Positions 35,501-42,734 of a stretch of DNA of 64,000 nucleotides are shown in pieces. The translations under genes and the position numbers were made by a program. Within the stretch, counting starts at the first letter, position 1, and every line of letters begins with the position of its first letter. The notes under the pieces were generated by a model, which saw only the letters and a list, made by a program, of their open reading frames with translations, ran no database searches and had not been told where the DNA came from. Source of the stretch: CAYYFX01 sp964571855 (GTDB taxonomy: Bacteria; ARS69); assembly GCA_964571855.1 (NCBI GenBank), contig CAZNDO010000010.1, positions 62,001 to 126,000 on the forward strand, read 5' to 3'.

Positions 35501-35631
35501 TCGGCGGACTGAGCGTGTCCACGCTGATCACGCTGGTGGTGATCCCGTCCGTGTACACGGGCGTGCACGATCTCGGCGAGGCCATCCGGGCGCGGCGCGC
35601 GCGGCCGGTCCCGGCGGCGCCGGTCGCCTAG
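32530..35631 (+). CDS. RND efflux transporter, inner-membrane pump
   Basis: 1033 aa from GTG 32530, overlapping the adaptor stop. TM1 is at residues 8-30. The porter domain starts PAIEYPQLTVRTEYPNVGPE. TM2-7 include SFGGLALGVGLIVDNSIVVL; Asp398-Asn399 sit where AcrB has the Asp-Asp proton relay (D407/D408), the single-Asp form common in FCB-type RND pumps. The second half repeats the fold (LNVQSLMGIVMLVGIVVNNA, RLRPILMTTCTTVLGMLPL). Full length fits the family. Substrate cannot be assigned: the sequence is nearer to the hydrophobe/amphiphile class than to CusA-like metal pumps because no Met-rich site is evident. The stop overlaps the convergent SGNH gene stop through a shared CTAG. Confidence 0.94.
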   Translation: MRITDVAVHRPIATSMVFLIIIVVGIMGLRFLPVDLLPAIEYPQLTVRTEYPNVGPEEIERIITDRVENALAGVPNVEEMRSQSEEGRSSVTLEFTQGTNIDEAANDVRAAIDRIRDQFPPEVESPRLWKFDPDNFPVVILGARSDKGMEELTRVLEREIAQHFEQIPGAGSVDIWGGVYREVQVRLKRDRLASSGLAASDVREALERENTTLPGGDLREGTRDLYVRTRGEYVSLEEIADTIITTVDGRPIRVRDVAEVVDGYEDVDRLVQIDGRPMVRMGIRKQSGANTVAVAREARAVMDRVNRDRDDLELMMVIDQSEFIKDSIRNVQSSAIWGGILAVLVLYFFLRNGSTTFIIALAIPISLIATFGLLFFNGLTLNQMSFGGLALGVGLIVDNSIVVLDNIVRLREGKRPLPESALTGTKQVGGAIVASTLTTCVIFIPVVFMHTISGMLFRELALVVVFALLCSLLVALTLVPMLASRYLTVGREGRSRVRPLLDRLGAWFSRVEERYEALLQRLLHHRTMVLSGAGALLLAALLMWPLLPVELAPQTDADEISVDLEMAQGTSIAVVNEYLHELEALVREAAPMEDVKHLTIEIRGGDAEVELALHGAGERSMDSYDIADRIRTHVAGRIPGADLRVQAQSGLWMLRRLFGTGEGAMQLELRGYDLAKADAAALDLKRIMEGVPGIEDVRVSRREGRPEQNLIVDREKIADVGLSVRDIAEVIQTNVGGSRAGVFREGGDEFPIVVRLQPEDRLTTLDLGSVSVRTDQGTILPVSAVVHTERRRSPTSIDRVDGQRVTYLTANLESGVALGDVIEDLRARLDGFTLPPDITLLFGGEYEEQRKAQRDFVLSIVMAVVLIYMVMAAQFERFVDPLIVMVTVPLAVVGVVPTLLLTGTSLNVQSLMGIVMLVGIVVNNAIVLVDYINLMRREEGLDVAAAVVRSGRMRLRPILMTTCTTVLGMLPLAIGGGAGGEIQASLARAVIGGLSVSTLITLVVIPSVYTGVHDLGEAIRARRARPVPAAPVA

Positions 35632-37082
35632 TCCCCGAGCATCGCCGCCGCGATCGCGTCGCTGAGTATGCGGTTGCCTTCGCCGTTGAAGTGGCAGCAA
35701 CTGTCCACGTAGAGCGTGGCGGCGGCTTCCTCGAACGCCATCGTGAGATCGTGGAACTCCACGCCCGCGTCGCGCAGGTCCTCGCCGGCAGCGCGCAGGA
35801 GCGGGTAGCCTTCCTCCACGACCGGGCGGTACGGGCTCTCCAGGTCGAAGGCGTTCGCGCGCTCGGTGGCCGACAGCGGCTTCGAGCCCGGCAGGTACTG
35901 GTTCGGCTGCAGCACGTGCACGTAGCGGATGCCGTGCGCGTCGCACAGCGCCTTCAGCTGCAGCGAGGAACGCCTCCACACCTCCACGCACCACGGGACC
36001 AGCCCGCCTGCGGGCGCGTGGTCCCGCTCCGGACCGCGCACGAAGTACGGGATCTCCTCCACGGGGAAGGTGCGCAGCTCCCACGCGTAGCGCGCCGCCT
36101 TCCCCTCCAGCTCCCGGTCGGAGAGCTTCCAGAGCAGGCGCGCGGTCGCGGAGCGCGACAGCGGCGACGCGCGGAAGCGCGCCTCGCGCGCGCGCCGCTC
36201 GTCCGTGACGTAGGCCATCGCGCCGAGCGCGCGCCGCACGCCGGGATCCGGCGTGTCCAGCGCCACCATGCTCCAGTTCATGGGGAAGAGCGGGTGCGCG
36301 CCCTGGGCCGCGTTGAGCGCCACGGGCACCGCGATCTCGTTGAAGCCGTCCAGGTTCAGGACGATGTCGAAGGCGCCGCCCTGCGCCAGGACGGATGCGA
36401 GCTGGATGACCTGCTGCGGCTGGTGGTAGCCCGGCATGCCCAGCCGGACGAACTCGATCTCCTTCCCCTCGAAGGCGCCCCCTTCGCGCAGGGCCCGCTC
36501 CAGATGCGCCAGGTGGAAGCTGCCGAGCTGCCCGGCCACGGACCCGCCCAGGATCCCGATCAGGACGGTGCCGTCCCGGCGCGCGCGGACGGCGGGGCGG
36601 TCGTCCAGGAAGCCGTCCGCGGAGATGTGGATGCCCGGGGGCAGCGGCGGGTCGCCTTCCTTGCGCGGCGTGTAGACGTAGCCCAGGTAGGGGTGCAGGG
36701 ACATGGCCGGGTCACGGAAGCCGAGGCCGGCGCGCTCGCGGGCGGCGCGCACGTCGGGGACCGCGGGATCGGCGGGCGCGGAGGAGTCGGGCGGCGCGGC
36801 GCTGTCGGCAGCGGCGCCGCCGCCGGCCGCCACGGAATCGGCGGCCGTGGACGAGTCCGCGACCTCACGTTGCGTCCCGTCCCCGGCGCGATCCGCTTCG
36901 TCCTCGCGCGGAACGGCTTCGTCCCCGCCCGCGGCCGAGGCGGTCGCGGCCGCATCCGCGCCGCCGGCCACGCGCGCGTACAGCGCGGCGGACACGAGCT
37001 CGATCACCACGATCGCCAGCGCGATCGCCGCCAGCGGGAACAGGATGCGCCGGCGTGCCGGCGCGCGGGACTCGTTCGTCAT
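35628..37082 (-). CDS. Membrane-anchored SGNH/GDSL-like hydrolase
   Basis: 484 aa from ATG 37082. A basic start (RAPARRR) and one membrane helix (ILFPLAAIALAIVVIELVSA) anchor it in the inner membrane. Residues about 50-115 are an Ala/Ser/Asp/Pro-rich low-complexity linker. The rest is an SGNH-type domain: block I-like VLIGILGGSVAGQLG (Ser candidate), LGMPGYHQPQQ, LNLDGFNEIAVP (Asn/Gly block) and C-terminal YVDSCCHFNGEGNRILSD with the Asp-x-x-His pair. This arrangement is known from acyl or acetyl esterases acting on cell-surface polysaccharide. No SD is obvious. Substrate unknown. Confidence 0.78.
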   Translation of the reverse strand: MTNESRAPARRRILFPLAAIALAIVVIELVSAALYARVAGGADAAATASAAGGDEAVPREDEADRAGDGTQREVADSSTAADSVAAGGGAAADSAAPPDSSAPADPAVPDVRAARERAGLGFRDPAMSLHPYLGYVYTPRKEGDPPLPPGIHISADGFLDDRPAVRARRDGTVLIGILGGSVAGQLGSFHLAHLERALREGGAFEGKEIEFVRLGMPGYHQPQQVIQLASVLAQGGAFDIVLNLDGFNEIAVPVALNAAQGAHPLFPMNWSMVALDTPDPGVRRALGAMAYVTDERRAREARFRASPLSRSATARLLWKLSDRELEGKAARYAWELRTFPVEEIPYFVRGPERDHAPAGGLVPWCVEVWRRSSLQLKALCDAHGIRYVHVLQPNQYLPGSKPLSATERANAFDLESPYRPVVEEGYPLLRAAGEDLRDAGVEFHDLTMAFEEAAATLYVDSCCHFNGEGNRILSDAIAAAMLGD

Positions 37083-37144
37083 GGGCGGAGCATGCACGGT
37101 CCCCCGTCGTCCCGCTTTCACGATCCTGCACGCGTCGCGCGTGC

Positions 37145-37150
37145 TAGCAT
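37145..37150 (+). promoter_or_regulatory. -10-like hexamer 6 nt before the AraC-family ATG (leaderless type)
   Basis: TAGCAT followed by CCCGGC and then ATG 37157. No SD. The gene at 50594 has the same spacing and the same CCCGGCATG context. Confidence 0.45.
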
Positions 37151-37156
37151 CCCGGC

Positions 37157-38077
37157 ATGCAACGTCCCGCGCGCCGCGCGCACGAGCCCTGGCCGCTTCC
37201 CGTGGTCGCCGCCTCCGCGCCGGTGACGGAGGGCGCCGCCACGCGCCTCGTGCACGACGACGGCGCGGTGCAGATCCTCTCCTGGGCGTGCCGCGCGGAC
37301 TGCGAGGCGCTGCGCGCGGAGCGCACCCACTCGCACCACGTGATCTCGATCCTGCGGCGCGGCGCGTGCACGGTGCGCCAGGCCGGGCGCACCGTCACCG
37401 TGGACCCCGCCGCGATCCTGGTGCACCGGCCCGGCGCCACCTACCACACGCGACACCCCTGGGGCTTCGTCGACGCGGGATGGAGCCTGGCGTACGACGA
37501 TGCGGTGGCGAGCGAGGTGCTCGACGTCTGCGGATCCGCGCGCAAGGCCTGGCCGCCATCGCGCCTCGTGCGCCTGCGCGGCCCGCGCGAGCTCGCCGGC
37601 GTGTTCGCGGCGCTGTGCCGGATCGAGGCGGGCGCGCCGGCCGATCCTCTCGTGGCGCAGGGCGCGGCCCTGCACCTGCTCGCGTGCGTGCACGATCCCG
37701 ACGCCTTCGCCTGGTCCGCCTCCCACCCGGCGCGCGCCGCGGAGCGCGCGCTCGTGGATCGCGCGTGCGAGTCCTTGCGCGCGCGCATGGCGGATCCCGT
37801 GCGGCTGACCGACGTCGCGCGGGACTGCGGCGTCTCGGAGTTCCGCCTCTACCGCGCGTTCCGCCGGCAGCGCGGCGCCACGCCGGGCGCGGTGCTGCGG
37901 GATCTGCGCGTCGCGGCGGTGCTGGACGCCCTGTCCCGCGGCGCGCGGTCCCTCGCGGACGTGGCCCTGGACGCCGGCTTCGCCAGCCACAGCCACATGA
38001 CGGCCACGTTCACCCGGCACGTGGGCCGCACGCCGGGCGGCCTGCGCCGCGCGATGCGTCCCTCAGCGGCGGCCTGA
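37157..38077 (+). CDS. AraC-family transcriptional regulator
   Basis: 306 aa. The N-terminal half is a cupin-like sensing domain (HHVISILRRGACTVRQAG, IDPAAILVH-type strands, RPGATYHTRHPWGFVDAGW). Residues about 195-300 carry the double helix-turn-helix: ACESLRARMADPVRLTDVAR, CGVSEFRLYRAFRRQRGATP, then VALDAGFASHSHMTATFTRH and GRTPGGLRRAM. The 'AGFASHSHMTATFTRHVGRTP' region is the family's second HTH signature. The last 15 bp overlap the 3' end of the convergent DmeF-like gene. No SD; a leaderless start is likely. Effector and targets unknown. Confidence 0.92.
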   Translation: MQRPARRAHEPWPLPVVAASAPVTEGAATRLVHDDGAVQILSWACRADCEALRAERTHSHHVISILRRGACTVRQAGRTVTVDPAAILVHRPGATYHTRHPWGFVDAGWSLAYDDAVASEVLDVCGSARKAWPPSRLVRLRGPRELAGVFAALCRIEAGAPADPLVAQGAALHLLACVHDPDAFAWSASHPARAAERALVDRACESLRARMADPVRLTDVARDCGVSEFRLYRAFRRQRGATPGAVLRDLRVAAVLDALSRGARSLADVALDAGFASHSHMTATFTRHVGRTPGGLRRAMRPSAAA

Positions 38078-39139
38078 CGCGGCGCGCTCCGCCACCGCGC
38101 TGCCCGCCGCCCCGTCGGGACAGCGGTGCGTCTCCACGATCGTGTGCACGAGACCGAGATCCTCCGGGAGGCGGCGCTTGTAGTCGTCCGGGGGCTGCGG
38201 GTGCCCCGCCACGACCGAGATCGTGGCCGCGAACAGGCCCGGCCCCACGGACCAGACGTGCAGGTCGGCGACGCGATCGTCGGTCCCGCGCTCGATCGAC
38301 TCGCGGATCCGTTGCAGGACGGGCGCGGGCGTCTGCTCGTCCAGCAGCACCCGGCTGGTGTCCCGCAGCAGCCCGCGCGACCAGCGCGCCACGAGGAACG
38401 CGCCGACGAACCCCATGGCCGGATCCAACCACGCCGCCCCGAAGTACTTGCCGGCGAGAAGCGCGGCGATCGCCAGCACGGAGGTGAGGGCGTCCGCGAG
38501 CACGTGCAGGTACGCCGCGCGCAGGTTGTGATCCGCATGACGCCGGGAGGGGGCGTGGGCATGGGCATGGCCGTGACCGCGGTCGTGGTCGTGGCCGTGG
38601 TCGTGGTCGTGGTCATGCCCGGGATCCTGATCGTGGTGGAGGTCATGCCCGTGACCATGACCATGGCCATGATCGTGTCCATGGCCCCCGGCGAGGATCA
38701 GCGCGCTCGCGCCGTTCACCACCAGCCCGAGCACCGCCACCAGCACGGCCTGGTCGAAGCGGATGGCCACCGGGTGCAGCATCCGCTCCGCGCTCTCCAC
38801 GACCATGATGAGCGCGAAGACCGCCAGGAGGACGGCGCTCGTGAAGCCGCCGAGCGCGTTCACCTTCCCGGTCCCGAAGCTGTACCGCGGATCCCCCGCG
38901 CGGCGGCGCGCCACCACGTAGGCCACGGCCGTCACGGTGAGCGCCGCCGCGTGCGAGGCCATGTGCAGTCCGTCGGCCAGCAGCGCCATGGACCCGAACA
39001 CGACCCCGGACACGATCTCGGCCACCATCATGATCGCCGTGACCGCGATCACGATGATCGTGCGGCGCTCGCCCTCCCGGCGGACGTCCTGCCCGAACGT
39101 GTGGTCGTGCTGCCAGTCCCGCAGCGAGCGTGTGTGCAT
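38063..39139 (-). CDS. dmeF: DmeF-like cation diffusion facilitator with His-rich loop
   Basis: 358 aa from ATG 39139 with GGGAGG 8 nt upstream. The N-terminus (RDWQHDHTFGQDVRREGERR) and MALLADGLHMASHAAALTV are typical of DmeF-type Co/Ni exporters. Six helices are visible. Metal-site motifs are ADGLHMASH (55-63) and HVLADALTS (212-220). Residues 153-204 form an extreme His/Asp/Gly loop with over 20 histidines, between TM4 and TM5, probably metal-buffering. A C-terminal CDF cytoplasmic domain follows (RVADLHVWSVGPGLFAATIS). It exports divalent cations by proton exchange. No dmeR-type repressor gene is adjacent; an AraC gene is convergent. Confidence 0.9.
   Translation of the reverse strand: MHTRSLRDWQHDHTFGQDVRREGERRTIIVIAVTAIMMVAEIVSGVVFGSMALLADGLHMASHAAALTVTAVAYVVARRRAGDPRYSFGTGKVNALGGFTSAVLLAVFALIMVVESAERMLHPVAIRFDQAVLVAVLGLVVNGASALILAGGHGHDHGHGHGHGHDLHHDQDPGHDHDHDHGHDHDRGHGHAHAHAPSRRHADHNLRAAYLHVLADALTSVLAIAALLAGKYFGAAWLDPAMGFVGAFLVARWSRGLLRDTSRVLLDEQTPAPVLQRIRESIERGTDDRVADLHVWSVGPGLFAATISVVAGHPQPPDDYKRRLPEDLGLVHTIVETHRCPDGAAGSAVAERAASGRR
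38528..38683. repeat. Low-complexity His/Asp codon repeat in the DmeF loop
   Basis: About 156 bp of near-tandem GTG/GTC/ATG hexamers on the plus strand (CAC/GAC/CAT on the coding strand) encoding the His-rich loop. Its repetitive nature makes it prone to length change. Confidence 0.8.
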
Positions 39140-39177
39140 CGGTTCGCCTCCCGAGGAACGAGCGCGCGCCGGGCCGG

Positions 39178-40689
39178 TCAGCGCGCCGCGCGTTGCAGCA
39201 CGACCTTCCGGGTCACCGCGCCGCCGTCGGTCTCGAGGCGGACGAAGTAGATGCCGGAGCCGACCTCGTCGCCGAAATCGTCCCGGCCGTTCCACTCCAC
39301 GGTGTGCCGGCCCGCGAGGCGCTCGCCGTCCGCGAGCGCGCGGATCCTCCGGCCGCCCACGTCGTGCACGGTGACGCGGATGCGGGCCGGGACCGGCGTG
39401 TCGAACTGCAGCGTCGTGCGGACCTCGAAGGGGTTCGGCGCCACGCGGAAGTCCACCGCCGCCCCCGCGACCTCCGGCGCCGCGACCGTCCCCGGCGGAT
39501 ACAGCCAGCGCAGGACGTCCGGGAACCGCGCCGCCCAGGCCGCCTCGTTGTGGTTCGCGTTCTCGTGCTCGAAGACCCGCAGGTTCGCGCCGAGGGCGAA
39601 CCCCTGCGCCAGCATCACGTCCCGCATCGCGCGGAGATCGTCGATGCTGTCGTCCACGCCGTTGCCGTTCGCGTCCACGAGCGAGCCGGACTCCCGCGTG
39701 CCCATGTCCATCGACACGCGGGCGTCGGGCTTCACCCGCGCGGTCGCCCAGGCCACCATCTCGTGGTCGCTCCACCACAGGGACGGGGACAGCGAGGCGA
39801 TCCTGCCGAACCCCTCGTCGTGCGCGTACGCGGCGTACAACGACATGAGCCCACCCAGGGACGACCCGGCCAGCCCGGTGGCCGCCGCATCCGGCAGCGT
39901 GCGGTACGTGGCGTCCACCCAGGGCTTCAGCGTGCCGAGGAACTCCTGCAGGTGCTGCTCGCCGCCGCCGCCCGTGCCGCCGCTGCCGGGCCAGGGCGTG
40001 TACTCGTGCACGCGCGCCGTCTCCCCGTTCGCCACGGCCACCACGATCAAGGGCTCGATCTCCCCCGCCGGGATCAGCTGCTGGCAGGTCTCGTCCACGT
40101 GCCACTCGCCGGCGAAGCTCGTGGCGGCGTCGAACACGTTCTGCCCGTCGAACATGTACAGCACGGGGAAGCGCCGCGCCGGGTCCGCGTGGTAGCCCGG
40201 CGGCAGGTACACCCACACGCGGCGTCCGGCCAGGAAGCCGGGCACCGTGACCAGCGACACGTCCCCGGTGATCGTGGACGGGGCGAGGTCCGCCCAGCGG
40301 GCCACGGTGAACGCGTGCGTGCCGCTGCCACCGATCGCGAGGACGCGGTTCGCGATCTCCTCCCCGGCGGGTCCCTTCTCCACGCGGGCCCAGGTCCCGC
40401 GCGTGAACTTGAACTGGATGGTGACGGGCGCGGCGAAGGAAAGCGTGATCTCGTGCCGCTGCGGCGCCACCTCCGTGAGGCGGTGCGCCGGGCTGCCGGG
40501 ATTCCAGCCCTGGAAGTCCCCGGCGATGTAGATGGCGTCCCCGGCCGGCGTCTCCGCCGGCACGGTCACGCGGAAGGTGACGTCCGCGGCGATCGCGGCG
40601 AGCGGCGTCGCGAGGAAGCCGAGCAGTGCGAGCGGCGCAAGCGCGCGGCCGACGAGCCTGGAGCTTCGGTGCAGACGCGGGATTCGCAT
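39178..40689 (-). CDS. Secreted esterase-D-like alpha/beta hydrolase with starch-binding-like N-domain and FlgD-like tail
   Basis: 503 aa; GAGGAC precedes ATG 40689. Signal peptide ends PLAAIAADV. Residues 35-130 resemble a CBM20-like sandwich (FRVTVPAETPAGDAIYIAGD, FQGWNPGSPAHRLTEV). Residues 140-400 are the Fes/esterase-D fold: RRVWVYLPPGYHADPARRFP, VLYMFDGQNVFD, nucleophile elbow GLAGSSLGGLMSLYAAY, and catalytic His in EHENANHNEAAW. A calcium-loop-like DANGNGVDDSIDDL is inserted near residue 325. The last 75 residues are the FlgD-like tail (VTVHDVGGRRIRALADG, EWNGRDDFGDEVGSGIYF). Likely an extracellular esterase, possibly on polysaccharide esters or siderophore-like substrates. Confidence 0.88.
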   Translation of the reverse strand: MRIPRLHRSSRLVGRALAPLALLGFLATPLAAIAADVTFRVTVPAETPAGDAIYIAGDFQGWNPGSPAHRLTEVAPQRHEITLSFAAPVTIQFKFTRGTWARVEKGPAGEEIANRVLAIGGSGTHAFTVARWADLAPSTITGDVSLVTVPGFLAGRRVWVYLPPGYHADPARRFPVLYMFDGQNVFDAATSFAGEWHVDETCQQLIPAGEIEPLIVVAVANGETARVHEYTPWPGSGGTGGGGEQHLQEFLGTLKPWVDATYRTLPDAAATGLAGSSLGGLMSLYAAYAHDEGFGRIASLSPSLWWSDHEMVAWATARVKPDARVSMDMGTRESGSLVDANGNGVDDSIDDLRAMRDVMLAQGFALGANLRVFEHENANHNEAAWAARFPDVLRWLYPPGTVAAPEVAGAAVDFRVAPNPFEVRTTLQFDTPVPARIRVTVHDVGGRRIRALADGERLAGRHTVEWNGRDDFGDEVGSGIYFVRLETDGGAVTRKVVLQRAAR

Positions 40690-40804
40690 GACTGTCCTCG
40701 AGGAGCCCGGGGAACGACCTGCTCCCAGGGTACCGGAAGGGCGCTCGGGCCTCCACGGCGGAGGACGGCCGACCGCCGGAATGCGCGATCCGGCGGGGGG
40801 CGCG

Positions 40805-40848
40805 GGCGGGCCGGTTCGCGACGGCCCGCCGGTTCGCGCCGGCCCGCC
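40805..40848 (-). terminator. Tandem-repeat hairpin terminator of the ETF operon
   Basis: Two 18-bp tandem units (40813-40830 and 40831-40848, differing at one base: GGTTCGCG[A/C]CGGCCCGCC). The first pairs with the upstream GGCGGGCCG (40805-40813) to form a 9-bp stem around GTTCGCGA; the second offers an alternative pairing. On the minus strand it starts 6 nt after the EtfA stop. Confidence 0.55.
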
Positions 40849-40854
40849 GCACCG

Positions 40855-41901
40855 TCAGGCCTCGACCTTCGCCCCCGCCGCGAGCATCGCGTTCACCGCG
40901 GCCATCACCTCGAACGCGTCGGCCACGTACAGCACGTCCGCCTTCCCGCGGGCCCAGCCGCAGTTCGGATCCAGGTTGATCGCGCGGCGTTCCGTGATGA
41001 AGCGCCAGCCCACCACGTGCGGCTCCTCGCCGTGGCAGCACGTGGACAGCCCCTTCGGGTGGCGCGGCGTGGACCCGGTCTGGCCCACCTGGTTCAGGTG
41101 GGTCATGAACGCGAGCACGTCCTGGCCGGTGCCGGCCTGGTCCACGAGGGACTTGCTGGACCCCAAGGACGCCTTCGCGACGTCCAGGAAGCCGCGGATC
41201 AGCGCCTCGGCCTCCTTCGTGTGCGGCTGGCCGTCGCGCTGCTTCTTCGTCCAGCCCGCGCCGGCCACGAACAGGAGCGCCGCGTCCGGGCGGATGGTGC
41301 GCGTGCCGGCGGACGCCTCCTCCACGCCGATCACCTCGGTCCGGCGGTGCGCGTCCGCCACGGTCACGGCCACGTCCTCCACCGCGGCCGCGCCGCTCTC
41401 GCCGGTCCACGGGGCGAACACGCCGGACTCCACCAGCACGACCCACGGCCGCGCGGCGCGCGTCTGCACCGCCACCATGCGCTGCCGGTAGTACCAGCGA
41501 TGGATGCGCACCTCGCCGCCCTCGGCGGAGAGGCCGGTGGCGCGCGTGTCCACTCGGCCGCCCGTGCGCGCCGCCGCGCCGGGAAGCGCGCGGGAGAGCC
41601 GGGACGTGGTGGGCGCCACGACGATCGTGGGATCGGCGGCGCGGATCAGCGCCTCCGCGGCGGCCGCGTCCGTGGCGTACCGCGACGCGGCGAAGTCCTC
41701 GCCGGCCACGCCGAGGAAGCGGGCCGCGCCGCACGCGGCGATCGCGTCCGCCGCCGCCTCGACCTCGCGACCGAACAGCGCCGCGGTGAGCGGCGCGCCC
41801 AGCGCCGCCGCCAGTTTCGTCGCGCCGCGCAGCGCCTCGCGCGCGGGGGCGGGCAGCGAACCGTCGGCTTCCGTGTGCGTCAGGAAGAGGATCCGTTCCA
41901 C
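40855..41901 (-). CDS. etfA: Electron transfer flavoprotein alpha subunit (EtfA/FixB-like), divergent
   Basis: 348 aa. The N-terminal Rossmann half (MERILFLTHTEADGSLPAPA, LGVAGEDFAASRYATDAAA, DPTIVVAPTTSRLSRALPG) and IRPDAALLFVAGAGWTKK with later NQVGQTGS identify the ETF alpha family and its FAD-binding domain. The usual GISGAIQH loop is replaced by CCHGEEPHVVGWRF, and the end reads RAINLDPN, WARGKADVLYVADAFEVM, so the flavin site is divergent. It follows etfB by 4 bp and closes the operon acyl-CoA dehydrogenase, FixC-FixX, EtfB, EtfA. It forms the heterodimer that passes electrons from the dehydrogenase to the membrane flavoprotein. Confidence 0.88.
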   Translation of the reverse strand: MERILFLTHTEADGSLPAPAREALRGATKLAAALGAPLTAALFGREVEAAADAIAACGAARFLGVAGEDFAASRYATDAAAAEALIRAADPTIVVAPTTSRLSRALPGAAARTGGRVDTRATGLSAEGGEVRIHRWYYRQRMVAVQTRAARPWVVLVESGVFAPWTGESGAAAVEDVAVTVADAHRRTEVIGVEEASAGTRTIRPDAALLFVAGAGWTKKQRDGQPHTKEAEALIRGFLDVAKASLGSSKSLVDQAGTGQDVLAFMTHLNQVGQTGSTPRHPKGLSTCCHGEEPHVVGWRFITERRAINLDPNCGWARGKADVLYVADAFEVMAAVNAMLAAGAKVEA

Positions 41902-41905
41902 GGCG

Positions 41906-42715
41906 CTACCCTCCGATCCATGCGACGAGCTCGCGCGCGATCTCGTCCGCCGGCAGGTCCTTGACGATGCGGGTCTCGCGCCGCTGCGCGGGAACCTCCA
42001 CGCTCCGGAACGTCACGGCGTCCCGCGCGATCGCCGCCGGCGTCGCCTTCGCGAGCGCGGGCATCACGCCGCGCATGTTCGCCATCCCCACCTTCGGGTT
42101 GTTCGGCGGCTCGGGGCGGCTGCCCGTGGCCCACGCCAGCACGGCCGGCGCGCCCGCGCAGCGGGACACGAGGTAGCGCCCGCCCTCGACGCGCTCGTGG
42201 ATGCGCAGCGCGCCGCCGTCCTCGATCGCGAGCGCGTCCACGCCCAGGAACTGGTCCGTCACGCCGAGGGCCTCGCCCACGAGCTGCATCGTGACGCCGG
42301 CGTCGCGCGACGCGGAGGCGCACCCTCCGAAGAGCAGGAGACGCGCCCGGTCGAGCCCCGCGATCCCCTCGATCGCCTTCGCCAGCGCGGCCGCCGTCTC
42401 GTGCGCGTCCACGAAACCGCTCGACGGGCCGTCGATCGCCACCAGCTCGAAGGGCGCCTTCTGCGCCACCGTCATCATCAGCTGCTGCAGCCGCGGCTTC
42501 GGCCCGAGGCTCACCAGCCACACCTTCGTGTTCGGCGCGGTGGCGGCGAGGTGCGCCGCCTCGTACAGCGCGTGTCCCGCCCACGGATCCAGCACCGGCG
42601 GCAGCATGGCCTCGTTCTTCAGCGCCGGTCCGTCCGGACCGGTCACCGGCTCGAGGGTCTGCAGCGGATCGGGAACGATCCCGCCGCACACGACGACGTG
42701 GAAGCCTGCGCTCAT
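41906..42715 (-). CDS. etfB: Electron transfer flavoprotein beta subunit (EtfB/FixA-like)
   Basis: 269 aa; a short GAAGGAGAC-type SD precedes ATG 42715. The fold is recognisable from FHVVVCGGIVPDPLQTLEPV, DPWAGHALYEAAHLAATAPN, KVWLVSLGPKPRLQQLMMTV and FELVAIDGPSSGFVDAHETA, followed by the nucleotide-binding strand RARLLLFGGCASASRDAGVT and the signature LPKVGMANMRGVM-like segment (NNPKVGMANMRGVMPALAKA). Whether it carries AMP (ordinary ETF) or a second FAD (bifurcating FixA) cannot be settled by eye. It starts 19 bp after the FixC-FixX gene and is followed by etfA after 4 bp. Confidence 0.9.
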   Translation of the reverse strand: MSAGFHVVVCGGIVPDPLQTLEPVTGPDGPALKNEAMLPPVLDPWAGHALYEAAHLAATAPNTKVWLVSLGPKPRLQQLMMTVAQKAPFELVAIDGPSSGFVDAHETAAALAKAIEGIAGLDRARLLLFGGCASASRDAGVTMQLVGEALGVTDQFLGVDALAIEDGGALRIHERVEGGRYLVSRCAGAPAVLAWATGSRPEPPNNPKVGMANMRGVMPALAKATPAAIARDAVTFRSVEVPAQRRETRIVKDLPADEIARELVAWIGG

Positions 42716-42734
42716 CGCGTCTCCTTCGCGGGTT

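Noticed and set aside
31966..36084. Very long minus-strand frame opposite the RND pump
   Set aside because: Rich in His/Val/Arg dipeptides, no domain, opposite a clear RND gene; a shadow frame.
38126..39250. Plus-strand frame with a Val/Met-rich membrane-like stretch
   Set aside because: It is the reverse complement of the His/Asp-rich loop of the DmeF-like gene, so the hydrophobic run is an artefact.
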